From the NCBI GenBank assembly GCA_030057915.1, contig JASGUC010000054.1:1-58301 (forward strand): DNA of 58,301 bases. The letters are read 5' to 3'. The notes under the pieces were generated by a model, which saw nothing but the letters and a program-made list of their open reading frames with translations, was not told the origin of the DNA and ran no database searches. The DNA is from Pseudomonadota bacterium. Lineage in GTDB: Bacteria > Desulfobacterota > Syntrophia > Syntrophales > UBA8958. The translations under genes and the position numbers were made by a program. Numbering within the stretch: position 1 is the first letter of the stretch; the number at the start of each line of letters is the position of its first letter. Of the stretch, positions 7,821 through 16,716 are shown piece by piece.

Positions 7821-8540
7821 ATGAGGCGTAAGGACAACAGTGGAAGCAAGGGGGATCCCCCGGTCTTGTGTCCCGGTTTGACCATCGGGGCTTACGTGCA
7901 TGTCGCCCTGGAGGGGGCAGGGGCCTGCCGGGGACTTTTCATCGGGATGGAGTTCGGTCAATACCTGCTGATCAAGTTGCCCCTTGCAGCCGAAATAGGG
8001 TGTAAACTCTACATGAAGAACCACGTCATCATCCGGTACGTTCACGGAGGGATTGTCTATGGCTTCCGCTCGACTCTCATCGGTCTGGTCAGGGAATCCA
8101 TCCGCCTGGCGATCTTTGCCTATCCCGAGGCGGTGGAGAGCATGAATCTTCGCAAGGAGGAGCGTTTTGCCTGCCTGCTGCCGGGGGTCGTGAAGCTTAT
8201 GGACCCCGAAGGTATAGTGACGGACTGGAAGGGGAGTGTTACCGATCTCAGCGGCGGCGGCTGTAGTTTTGAAATCGTGTCGGGGGATGGCGTGGTCCCC
8301 GAATTGAGGATCGGCATGGCGATGCAATTGCAATTCCGGCTGCCCGACGCCGTGACCGCGCTCGACATGGAGTCGGAGTTGCGAACGATCCAGGAGGATC
8401 GAAGCCTGGCGCGGCTCGGTCTCAGGTTCCGCGACGCTCCCGCCCGGGAGGCTCAGCGCGACAACAAGATGGCGATCCGACTTTTCCTCGCCGATCTCAA
8501 GAAAAAGTTCAGTTTAAACGGGCATGGTTCGGCGCTCTGA
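7821..8540 (+). CDS. YcgR-like PilZ protein (c-di-GMP receptor)
   Basis: A 239-residue protein. Residues 15-100 look like the YcgR N-terminal domain (YcgR_2 type: IGAYVHV, LLIKLP, GFRSTLIG), and residues 108-235 are a PilZ domain. The c-di-GMP motifs are Arg111-x3-Arg115 in NLRKEERF and DLSGGG at 142-147. YcgR proteins bind c-di-GMP and slow or bias the flagellar motor through the stator or FliG/FliM. The ATG at 7821 has GGGAGGTGG about 10 bases upstream; the long upstream extension of the reading frame is not conserved-looking. Its 3' end overlaps the convergent HD-GYP gene by 32 bases. Confidence 0.85.
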   Translation: MRRKDNSGSKGDPPVLCPGLTIGAYVHVALEGAGACRGLFIGMEFGQYLLIKLPLAAEIGCKLYMKNHVIIRYVHGGIVYGFRSTLIGLVRESIRLAIFAYPEAVESMNLRKEERFACLLPGVVKLMDPEGIVTDWKGSVTDLSGGGCSFEIVSGDGVVPELRIGMAMQLQFRLPDAVTALDMESELRTIQEDRSLARLGLRFRDAPAREAQRDNKMAIRLFLADLKKKFSLNGHGSAL

Positions 8541-9504
8541 ACATCAGGACGAATTTTTCAAATAATTCGGTCTGAAAATGAAAGAGCATCTCCTCCCGCA
8601 TTAGTTTCAGCGCCTCGAAAGACGTCATGCTTTTCTTGTAAGGCCGCTCGGAGGTCAAGGCATCATAAACGTCCGCCAGGGAGCACAACCGGGCGTAGAT
8701 GTGTATTTCGTCCTTCCTCAGGCCCCGGGGGTAGCCGGAGCCGTCGTAGCGCTCGTGATGCTGCAAGACGACCAAACGCGATTCCTCGGTCAGTTGCCTC
8801 GTTTCCAGGAGTATTTTGAAGCCGTGGGCGGGGTGGCGCCTGATTTCCCTCATTTCCTCTTCCGTGAGCTTCGCCGGCTTGTTGATGATTGCCTGATCGA
8901 CCCTCACCTTGCCGAGATCGTGAAGGAAAAAGCCTACGCCCAGGGCATGGATGTCGTGGGTGGAGGTATTTTGGAAGATAGCCTTCGCCAGGGTCACCCC
9001 CAGGATCCCCACGTTTACCGAATGGGTATAGGTGTAAAAATCGTGAGTGTTTATGTTGATCAGATAATAGGCGGCGTGATCGTCCCGCAGAATGAGATTG
9101 ACGATTTCTGAGATGCCCCTTTTGGCCTGATCGATGCGCAACGTTGAAGGTTTCTCCAATAGACCCTGCATCATGACCAGGGAATGTTCGATTACCAGAT
9201 GCGCCCTTTTCTCCGCGGCGAGGGTCCTGTCGTGAATGCTGCTTATCAACTCCGGGGGAACGACGTCTTCTTCCTCGGCCGGGTTGGAACCCCCCTCCGG
9301 TTCCACCGGCGGCTTCCCAACCGCCGCCAGGCACCGGCTGCGACCGAAGTCCACCTTTACATGGCGGATCCCGCTGTCCTTGATCTTTCTGATCTCCTCT
9401 TCCGAGGTGATCAGGAAGCTGTTTTTGAGAAAGGGATGCTCGTGCCAGGAGAGAGGAATCTCCACATACATGCCTATCTCCAGCTCTTCCACGGGAAGGT
9501 TCAT
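8509..9504 (-). CDS. HD-GYP c-di-GMP phosphodiesterase with DUF3391
   Basis: A 331-residue cytoplasmic protein. Residues 1-140 are a DUF3391 domain (VEELEIGMYVEIPLSWHEHPF start) and residues 150-325 an HD-GYP domain: FLHDLGK with His195-Asp196, then HHERYDGSGYP at 249-259 containing the HD-GYP signature. HD-GYP enzymes hydrolyse c-di-GMP to pGpG or GMP. Placement next to a PilZ receptor supports local control of motility by c-di-GMP. The gene is convergent with the PilZ gene and overlaps it slightly. No clear ribosome-binding site precedes the ATG. Confidence 0.9.
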   Translation of the reverse strand: MNLPVEELEIGMYVEIPLSWHEHPFLKNSFLITSEEEIRKIKDSGIRHVKVDFGRSRCLAAVGKPPVEPEGGSNPAEEEDVVPPELISSIHDRTLAAEKRAHLVIEHSLVMMQGLLEKPSTLRIDQAKRGISEIVNLILRDDHAAYYLININTHDFYTYTHSVNVGILGVTLAKAIFQNTSTHDIHALGVGFFLHDLGKVRVDQAIINKPAKLTEEEMREIRRHPAHGFKILLETRQLTEESRLVVLQHHERYDGSGYPRGLRKDEIHIYARLCSLADVYDALTSERPYKKSMTSFEALKLMREEMLFHFQTELFEKFVLMFRAPNHARLN

Positions 9505-9512
9505 GTCGTCAC

Positions 9513-9610
9513 GGTAAATTTGTTCTATCTCTAAGTGGATGAAAACAGGACGTGCCTCACTTTTAGTAGATCATTCAAGATTAACTACTTACATTGAGAA
9601 CAAATTTACC
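9513..9610. repeat. Long-range perfect inverted repeat upstream of HD-GYP gene
   Basis: GGTAAATTTGTTCT at 9513-9526 and AGAACAAATTTACC at 9597-9610 are perfect 14-bp inverted arms separated by 70 bases. Both arms are flanked by the same GTTCATGTCGT (about 9499-9509 and 9613-9623), so part of the region is also directly repeated. It lies immediately upstream of the HD-GYP start codon. It could be a pair of operator sites; the rest of 9505-9761 shows no gene. Confidence 0.6.
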
Positions 9611-9761
9611 CTGTTCATGTCGTTACCGGCGTCCGGTGGTGGAAACGGCCCGCGGCCGAAAAATGGCAACGAGCCTTAGAAAATCTTGGTTGATACGCCC
9701 AACACCTTTGCCGCTTTACTTATGCTTACCATTCTCCCCATATAGAACAGAATTAGTCAGA

Positions 9762-10784
9762 TTATAAGCGAACTGTTAAAACCCCTCCCACGCCCCCGCC
9801 GATGATGGAATCGATCCCGGTCACGAGGGACTCCATCTGGGCGGCCTGGGCGGAGAGTTCCTCGGCGGCGCTGGCGGTCTCCTCCGCATTGGCCGCCGAC
9901 TGCTGGGTGATTCTGTCAATTTCGGCAATGGCCCGATTTATCTGCTCGATACCCTGGGCCTGTTGCTCCATGACGGAATCGATTTCCTTGATGAGGGCAT
10001 TGGTCTTCTTGCCTTCATCGCCCATCTTGTAGAATTCCTCCAGGGTTTTGGCGACAAGGGCCATCCCTTCCTTGATTTCCCTAGTCATTTCGCCGATTAT
10101 CGACTCGGTGTTCCTGGCCGCTTCCGCCGAGCGCATGGCAAGGTTGCGCACTTCCTCGGCCACCACGGCAAATCCGGCCCCCGCCTCGCCGGCCCGGGCG
10201 GCCTCGACGGCGGCGTTCAACGCCAGCAAGTTGATCTGAAAGGCAATCTCGTCGCTGGTTTTGATGATCTTCGCCGCCTCGGCGCCGGATTCGCCGATGC
10301 GCTTCATGCAGGCGTCCGTTTCCCGTAGGGACCGGTGAGAACTCTTCATGAGGGCGAAGGTTATGTCCCCCGTCTTTGTCATGAAGGTCGAATTGTCCAG
10401 GGCTTTTTTCGTCGTGGATGACATCTCCTCGAGGGATGAAGACGTCTCCTCGATGGCCGCGGCGGCGGCGGAGGCGCCTTCCGCCAGGCTCTGGCTCGCC
10501 GATGCCACCTGGGAAGAGGCGGCGGAAACCTGGGTCGTACTGTCGGCGAGGCCACCAACCGCTCTCTTGATCGCGCCGCTGATGGAACGGGAGACCATAA
10601 GGCCGATTCCCAGCGCCAGGGCTACTCCCAGGGCCGTCCCCAGGACCAGGATCGACATGACGGCGTCTTTGCCGATCACATCGGTGAGATAGCCGCCGGC
10701 GGCCAGATAGCCCGTAATGCCGCCGAACAGTATCAGTGACGCGCTCGCGCCGCTGCCAAGCAATAATTTCTGATTGAGCGTCAT
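9762..10784 (-). CDS. Methyl-accepting chemotaxis protein without sensor domain
   Basis: A 340-residue MCP. Two hydrophobic helices (about 9-30 and 43-65) are joined by a loop of only about 12 residues, so there is no periplasmic sensor domain and no obvious HAMP. The cytoplasmic signalling hairpin is clear: [17 protein letters not shown] and [15 protein letters not shown] bind CheA/CheW. Methylation helices are rich in Ala, Ser and Glu pairs. The ATG at 10784 has AAGGAGGAA in the right place; the earlier start adds seven residues. As last gene of the che operon, it may sense a cytoplasmic or membrane cue, or serve as array filler. Confidence 0.9.
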   Translation of the reverse strand: MTLNQKLLLGSGASASLILFGGITGYLAAGGYLTDVIGKDAVMSILVLGTALGVALALGIGLMVSRSISGAIKRAVGGLADSTTQVSAASSQVASASQSLAEGASAAAAAIEETSSSLEEMSSTTKKALDNSTFMTKTGDITFALMKSSHRSLRETDACMKRIGESGAEAAKIIKTSDEIAFQINLLALNAAVEAARAGEAGAGFAVVAEEVRNLAMRSAEAARNTESIIGEMTREIKEGMALVAKTLEEFYKMGDEGKKTNALIKEIDSVMEQQAQGIEQINRAIAEIDRITQQSAANAEETASAAEELSAQAAQMESLVTGIDSIIGGGVGGVLTVRL

Positions 10785-10822
10785 CGACGTTCCTCCTTGA
10801 TCCACATGGAAAGCCGTCCTCC

Positions 10823-11344
10823 TCAGGCGCTCCTCTCCAGGGCCGTCAATTCCTCGTCGTTGAGAACCTTGTCGATATCCAGGAGGATCTTTACCCCGTC
10901 GCCGGTTTTCGCCATGCCGAGGATGTAGTCCGTCTCGAGCTTGCTGCCGAAATTAGGGGTCTCTTCGATGTCGGAACTCTTGATGTTCAGCACCTCGGAG
11001 ACGGAATCCACGACGATGCCCATGGGGATCTTCCGCGCCGGACCCGTTATCTCCACCACGATAATGCAGGTTCTCTCCGTGTATTCCATGGCTTGCATGT
11101 TGAATTTCAGCCTCAGGTCCATGACGGGGATGACCTTGCCGCGGAGATTTATAACGCCTTTGACATATGATGGCGTTTGGGGAACCGTGGTTATGGTCAT
11201 CATGCCGATGATCTCTCTCACCTTCAGTATCCCGATCCCGTATTCCTCGCCTGCCAGGACAAAGGTAAGGTATTTTCCCTCCCGGCCTTCGCTTTGCCTG
11301 ATTTTGTCATCCAGCGCCTTGATTTTGTCCTCTGTCATCTCCAT
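10823..11344 (-). CDS. cheW: Chemotaxis coupling protein CheW
   Basis: A 173-residue SH3-like adaptor that links receptors to CheA. It has the standard elements [49 protein letters not shown] and [15 protein letters not shown] precedes the ATG. It lies between cheA and the MCP gene in the minus-strand che operon. A broken second copy is at 736-1045. Confidence 0.95.
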   Translation of the reverse strand: MEMTEDKIKALDDKIRQSEGREGKYLTFVLAGEEYGIGILKVREIIGMMTITTVPQTPSYVKGVINLRGKVIPVMDLRLKFNMQAMEYTERTCIIVVEITGPARKIPMGIVVDSVSEVLNIKSSDIEETPNFGSKLETDYILGMAKTGDGVKILLDIDKVLNDEELTALERSA

Positions 11345-11422
11345 TCTCCTTTGTCTTCATGATTGCCATATCGACGTGGATCGGCCAGTGATCTCCCCTG
11401 CGGGAAGAATGCCGGAAAGGCG

Positions 11423-13636
11423 TCAGGACGACGATTCGCTCAAGGCGAACAATCCTTCCGGATCTATGATCAGTCCGATCTGACCATCGCCGAGGATCGC
11501 TCCCCCGGCGATCCCTCTGACGTTCTTGATGCCTTCGCCCAGGCTCTTTATGACCACCTCGGCCTTCCCCAGTATTTCGTCCACCATCAGTCCCTTCGTG
11601 CGCCCGTCCCCTTCCACGACCACGACGATGGCCTCCCACGGCGCCTTGTGCCTTGTCTCGATATTGAACAATTCGCCCAGCCGCACCAGCGGCAGGAGAC
11701 GGCCCATGGCATCGATCGTCTCGCCTCTTCCCACCACATTGGTGAAGGATTCCCTGGCGGGCCGGAGGGCCTGTCGGATAGCGGTCGTGGGAAGGATGTA
11801 GCGTTGGCTTCCCACCTTCACGATCATGCCGTCGATAATGGCCATGGTAAGGGGGAAACTCGTGGTGAAGGTGGTTCCCACGCCCGGGGAGGAGAAGATA
11901 TCGATCTTGCCGCGCAACTTATCGACGGCCTGCTTTACCACATCCATTCCCACCCCCCGTCCGGAAACGTCGGTGACTCTTTCGGCCGTGGAGAGTCCGG
12001 GCAGGAGAATCATCCGGTATATCTCCTGGTCGGATAGCCCCTCTCCGTCATGGATCAGGTTGTTTCTGATCGCCTTTTGTAAAATCTTTTCCCGATTCAG
12101 GCCGCGACCGTCATCCGCGATCTCGATGACGATATTGCCGCCCCGATGATATGCCTTGAGTACGATCCGCCCCTTTTCCGTCTTGCCCGCCGCAAGACGT
12201 TCCGCGGGCGTTTCGAGCCCGTGATCCACCGCATTGCGCACCAGATGGACGAGGGGCGTGTATATTTCGTCCACCATGTTCCGGTCGATTTCCGTATCCT
12301 CCCCCACCAACTCCACGGCGATCAGCTTGCCACTGTCCTTGGCGAGGTCGCGGATCAGGCGGGACATGCGCTGAAATGACTGTTTGATGGGTATCATCCG
12401 CAGGCTTGTCGTCACCCGCTGCAGACCGGAGGTGATGCGGAAGAGCTGCGCGATGTTCCTCATGAAGTTCCTGTCGGTGGTCAACTGGTTGCCGATATCC
12501 TGCTCGATCATCGACTGGGTGATGACCAGTTCTCCCACCATGTCGATCATGTCGTCAAGCTTGCGGGTATCCACCCGTATCGTGGTCGTATCGGTGATTT
12601 GTTCCGCCTGTTTCCTCAGGGCCCGGGTCACCTGTTTGGGCGTGGCTAGACCCTCCGCGATGAGCGTCTCGCCGAGTTTTTTGCCCGGCTTTTCCGCCGA
12701 GGCCTTCAAGCCGGCATTCAGGGCGTCCTTGGTGATCATCCCGTCTTCCAGGAGAATCTCTCCCACCAGTCTGGCGGCCGGCGTCGTCTCCACGCCGCGA
12801 TCGAGCTTGTGGATTCGATCCAGCAACTCGGTCAGGTCATCCGCCTCTCCGGCGCTCGCCTTTCCGTCCAGGACGTCTCTCACCTGGCCGATCAACGACT
12901 TCAGGGCGTCGGCGCCGTCCAGGATGACATCGATAATCGGCGGCGAGACGCGCAGTTCGTCGTTGCGAGCCTTGTCCAGGAGGTTTTCCAGGGAATGAGA
13001 AATATCGCGAATGTTGTCGAGGTTCAGGAAGCTGGCCACCCCCTTGATGGAGTGAAAGGGACGGAAAATGGCGTTGATGAATTCCTTGTCCTCGGGATTC
13101 TGCTCCAGATTGAGGATATTCACCTCGATCTGTTCGATGTATTCGAACGACTCGGTGATAAAATCCCTGAGGAGGCCTTCGTCCTGCTCCTGGAGGGAGA
13201 CGGCCGTCGTGGTCGGCGTCTGCTCCTCCTTGGCGCCTTCGGCTTTCTCCGTGGCGTCCTGGGTTTCCGCCGGCCGAAAACCTGTAAGGCCGCCGATGGA
13301 CGCCAGGTAGCCGTCGATGCGCCCATCGTCCTCATAGCCGGCCTTTTGAAGGCAGTCGTGCACGATCTCCTGCAACAACGATATGCCGCCTTCAAGCAGT
13401 TCGAATCCGGCGGCCCTGTCGCCCACCTTGTCCATGATGAACTGCTCCAGGAGGTGATTCATGGCGACCCCCACCCTCCGCGCCGGCGTCAACTGGATCT
13501 GGTCGGCCGTTGCGGTTATGTCCTCCAATACGTTCAGGAGGCCGCCCGCGGAGGGGATATCGAACTCCCGGGCGTTGAGGAAGAGGAAATCGGAGGCCAT
13601 GCGGTCAACGAGGCTTGAGAGTTTTTCGTTATCCAT
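11423..13636 (-). CDS. cheA: Chemotaxis histidine kinase CheA with MshEN-like linker
   Basis: A 737-residue CheA. Domain order: an N-terminal helical domain of about 145 residues that is not an Hpt; an Hpt domain at about 150-255 with phospho-acceptor His195 in FRPFHSIKGVASF; two helical-hairpin units at about 288-345 (GEILLEDGMITKDALNAG and LGETLIAEGLATPKQV) that resemble the MshEN/GspE N-terminal repeat; a dimerisation helix pair; the ATPase domain with N-box HLVRNAVDHGLE (464-475), DDGRG and GRGVGMDVV; and a C-terminal CheW-like domain. The usual P2 CheY-binding domain is not recognisable. AAGGATGATC precedes the ATG. It follows cheB by two bases. Confidence 0.95.
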   Translation of the reverse strand: MDNEKLSSLVDRMASDFLFLNAREFDIPSAGGLLNVLEDITATADQIQLTPARRVGVAMNHLLEQFIMDKVGDRAAGFELLEGGISLLQEIVHDCLQKAGYEDDGRIDGYLASIGGLTGFRPAETQDATEKAEGAKEEQTPTTTAVSLQEQDEGLLRDFITESFEYIEQIEVNILNLEQNPEDKEFINAIFRPFHSIKGVASFLNLDNIRDISHSLENLLDKARNDELRVSPPIIDVILDGADALKSLIGQVRDVLDGKASAGEADDLTELLDRIHKLDRGVETTPAARLVGEILLEDGMITKDALNAGLKASAEKPGKKLGETLIAEGLATPKQVTRALRKQAEQITDTTTIRVDTRKLDDMIDMVGELVITQSMIEQDIGNQLTTDRNFMRNIAQLFRITSGLQRVTTSLRMIPIKQSFQRMSRLIRDLAKDSGKLIAVELVGEDTEIDRNMVDEIYTPLVHLVRNAVDHGLETPAERLAAGKTEKGRIVLKAYHRGGNIVIEIADDGRGLNREKILQKAIRNNLIHDGEGLSDQEIYRMILLPGLSTAERVTDVSGRGVGMDVVKQAVDKLRGKIDIFSSPGVGTTFTTSFPLTMAIIDGMIVKVGSQRYILPTTAIRQALRPARESFTNVVGRGETIDAMGRLLPLVRLGELFNIETRHKAPWEAIVVVVEGDGRTKGLMVDEILGKAEVVIKSLGEGIKNVRGIAGGAILGDGQIGLIIDPEGLFALSESSS

Positions 13637-13638
13637 TG

Positions 13639-14688
<1,050 letters not shown>

Positions 14689-14698
14689 TTACGATGGA

Positions 14699-15133
14699 TC
14701 AGAAATCGAGATCTTCCCCTTCCATTACATCCTTTTCCTGATAATCTCCATGTTTTTCAAGACCCAGGGCGGATTGAAGGACCCTTCTGAGTTCCTCGGG
14801 GAGAAAGGGCTTCTTCAGGAAACCCCGGGCGCCCAGACGGGCCGCCTCCTCGATCCTCTCCCGGTTGGCTTCCGTGGTTACCACCACCACCGGAATGTTG
14901 CGATACAGCTCGTCTTTTATCATCGCCTGCATGAGTTCGATGCCGTTCATGTCGGGCATGTTGATGTCCGTGATGACCACATCGATCCAGGTCGAGGCGA
15001 GGGTCTCCAGGGCCTCCCTTCCGTTTGCCGCCTCATGGAAGGCTCCGACATCGAATCTGGAAAGAGTGATGATTTTGCGAATTACCGATCTCATGGACAA
15101 CGAATCGTCAACGATCAGGACATTGCAGGACAT
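14699..15133 (-). CDS. CheY-like response regulator of the che operon
   Basis: A 144-residue receiver: LIVDDSLSMRSVIRKI, phospho-acceptor in ITDINMPDMNGIELMQ, and Lys in FLKKPFLPEEL. A polar C-terminal tail of about 20 residues (EKDVMEGEDLDF) extends beyond the domain. Receivers of this type between cheR and cheB serve either as motor CheY or as a phosphate sink. The separate CheY at 20227 is more like the classic motor-binding form. GGAGAAG precedes the ATG. Confidence 0.9.
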   Translation of the reverse strand: MSCNVLIVDDSLSMRSVIRKIITLSRFDVGAFHEAANGREALETLASTWIDVVITDINMPDMNGIELMQAMIKDELYRNIPVVVVTTEANRERIEEAARLGARGFLKKPFLPEELRRVLQSALGLEKHGDYQEKDVMEGEDLDF

Positions 15134-15184
15134 TTATTCTTCTCCATTTTTAATGACGACGCCTATTGCCTGTGCGGCGCAATC

Positions 15185-16018
15185 CTATCTGCCGCCCTTT
15201 CTGTAGATGCTCGGTTCGATATAGGTGAAGCCATGCTTCAGTCCCGTCAGGCTTTCGGAGTGCCCGACGAAAAGGTAGCCCCCTTTCTCGAGGCAGTCGA
15301 AAAACCGTTGGACAAGGCCGTTTTGGGTTGCCTTGTCGAAATAGATCATTACGTTTCGGCAGAAGACGATGTCGCAGTGAAACTCCGCCGGCGGTCGGTC
15401 CATGAGGTTGAAGCGCCGGAAATCCACAAGCCGGCGAAGCTCCGGCTTTACCCGGTACAATCCGGCAGAGGCGCCGGTGCCATACTGGAAATGACGACGC
15501 AGGATGTCCTTGGGGATCTTGGCGATCTTTTCCTCCGGATATATTCCCCTCATCGCCGTTTTCAGCACCCGGGTGGAGATGTCCGTGGCGATGATTTTCG
15601 CCCCGGCGCCGTCGTCCCCCAGCAACTCCTTGATGGCTATCGCCAGGGAGTAGGGTTCCTCCCCGGTGGAGCATCCGGCGCACCAGATCTTCACTCTGGG
15701 CGTCGAGGGGCCAGTGCCGGACCGGGCGATTTGGGGAAGGATCGATCTCAACTTTTGAAAGTGCCTCTCCTCACGGAAAAAATAGGTCAAATTGGTGGAC
15801 AGGGAATCGATCATGGCGATGAGTTCGTCGCTTCCCTCAGGCGTGGTAACATAGTGGAAGTATTCGGTAAAGGACTTGAAATCCCCTTCTCGGAGTCGTT
15901 TCCCCAATCTTGCCCTGACAAGCTCCTTCTTGCCGTCATGGAGGTTGATCCCGCAGAGGTCATAAACCAGCCTGCTGATTTTCTCGAACTCTTTATCTCG
16001 AAGATCCGAATAGGTCAT
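15185..16018 (-). CDS. cheR: Chemotaxis methyltransferase CheR
   Basis: A 277-residue S-adenosylmethionine-dependent methyltransferase acting on MCP glutamates. The N-terminal helical domain (1-75) is followed by the SAM-binding motif IWCAGCSTGEEPYSLAI, then IIATDISTRVL, DIVFCRNVMIYFD and the C-terminal GGYLFVGHSESL. It starts 14 bases past the end of the broken MCP reading frame and is now the first intact gene of the operon. Confidence 0.95.
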   Translation of the reverse strand: MTYSDLRDKEFEKISRLVYDLCGINLHDGKKELVRARLGKRLREGDFKSFTEYFHYVTTPEGSDELIAMIDSLSTNLTYFFREERHFQKLRSILPQIARSGTGPSTPRVKIWCAGCSTGEEPYSLAIAIKELLGDDGAGAKIIATDISTRVLKTAMRGIYPEEKIAKIPKDILRRHFQYGTGASAGLYRVKPELRRLVDFRRFNLMDRPPAEFHCDIVFCRNVMIYFDKATQNGLVQRFFDCLEKGGYLFVGHSESLTGLKHGFTYIEPSIYRKGGR

Positions 16019-16032
16019 GCTTCACCAATGGG

Positions 16033-16373
16033 CTAAAAATCCTTGAAATCGCCACCCGGCGCCGGAAGCTTGCTCAATTTGCCGGCGACCTCGGCCCTCG
16101 TCTTGTCGCCGGAGCGGTGGCGGCCACCATTGCCGGGTCCGCGGCCAGGCCTTTAACGAACTTTGTCTCTTCAATCAGGGCGATCTCCACCATCTCCGAG
16201 AGATTCTTGGCAACGAGCGCCATTTGTTGCTAAGACGCCTCCTTCAGCGATCGGGAGGACATGACCGCCGCAAAGCCACCGATTATCAGAAGAGGAATCA
16301 GCACCATCAGGATGCTGCCGGTCATCATCTTTCCATTTAGCGAAAGACCATTTAGCGAACCCCCTTTTTTCAT
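16033..16373 (-). pseudogene. Broken methyl-accepting chemotaxis protein (N-terminal remnant)
   Basis: A strong AGGAGGGG precedes an ATG at 16373, and the frame encodes a typical MCP signal anchor (MMTGSILMVLIPLLIIGGFA) followed by SLKEAS and then a TAG at codon 48 (16230-16232). Reading on, ALVAKNLSEMVEIALIEETK and FVKGLAADPAMVAAT look like the start of a periplasmic dCache-type sensor. A further frameshift near 16111-16125 moves to GDKTRAEVAGKLSKLPAPGG, which ends at a stop at 16033-16035. The rest of the receptor is gone. It is the first position of the che operon and carries its best ribosome-binding site. Confidence 0.8.
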
Positions 16374-16405
16374 TACACGCCCCTCCTAATGTGTTGATTG
16401 TTTGA

Positions 16406-16454
16406 AACCTTCGGGAAAAGGCCTCGCCGTTGGCGAGGCCTTTTCCCGAAGGTT
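16406..16454. repeat. Perfect 23-bp hairpin in che operon leader
   Basis: The arms 16406-16428 and 16432-16454 are perfectly complementary over 23 bases with a GTT loop; the apex is AAGGCCTCGCC/GGCGAGGCCTT. On the minus strand it lies between the sigma-54 promoter and the ribosome-binding site of the first reading frame. Only three T residues follow it on the minus strand, so it is not a classical terminator. It may be a leader structure, an mRNA stabiliser or a small palindromic element. Confidence 0.9.
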
Positions 16455-16550
16455 ATGCGAAGCCCCCCGGCTCATTTGTGGCAGGCGTCAAGGCCCATGT
16501 CTTGGGAAAGGATTCCGGCGCGCCTGCGTGCAGTTTCGATTCAGGGAAAT

Positions 16551-16566
16551 TGCAATATTCAGGCCA
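16551..16566 (-). promoter_or_regulatory. Sigma-54 promoter of the che operon
   Basis: On the minus strand the sequence is TGGCCTGAATATTGCA: TGG at -24 and TTGCA at -12 with the GG and GC exactly 10 bases apart. It reads toward the broken MCP gene and cheR. It matches seven other elements in the window. Confidence 0.7.
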
Positions 16567-16716
16567 GGAATGGCAAGGAGGTTTTCTCGAGAAAGCGAGG
16601 CGTTGGCTGGTAAAATTCTATCTGTGGGACGAAAAACATCTTGACATTGGGCGATTGTTGACGAAGTATGTCATCGCTTTGACGCGGTTGCGAATATGTG
16701 AGCGAACGAGGTGATC

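Larger units (their letters stand above)
16374..16716. other. Divergent intergenic region, che operon versus NtrC-type regulator
   Basis: These 343 bases hold the minus-strand sigma-54 promoter (16551-16566) and the 23-bp hairpin (16406-16454). For the plus-strand regulator a weak TTGACA, 17 bases, AAGTAT element lies near 16641-16669. Short plus-strand reading frames in this stretch have no ribosome-binding site or family resemblance and I do not call them. Confidence 0.5.

Noticed and set aside
9727-9745. Possible minus-strand sigma-54 element (GGGAGAATGGTAAGCA) upstream of the HD-GYP gene
   Set aside because: GG and GC are 10 bases apart, but the first base is not T and the -12 part reads AAGC, not TTGC. 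It is also over 200 bases from the start codon.
16398-16714. Three short plus-strand frames over the hairpin region
   Set aside because: They read through a perfect palindrome, have no ribosome-binding site and no resemblance to known proteins.
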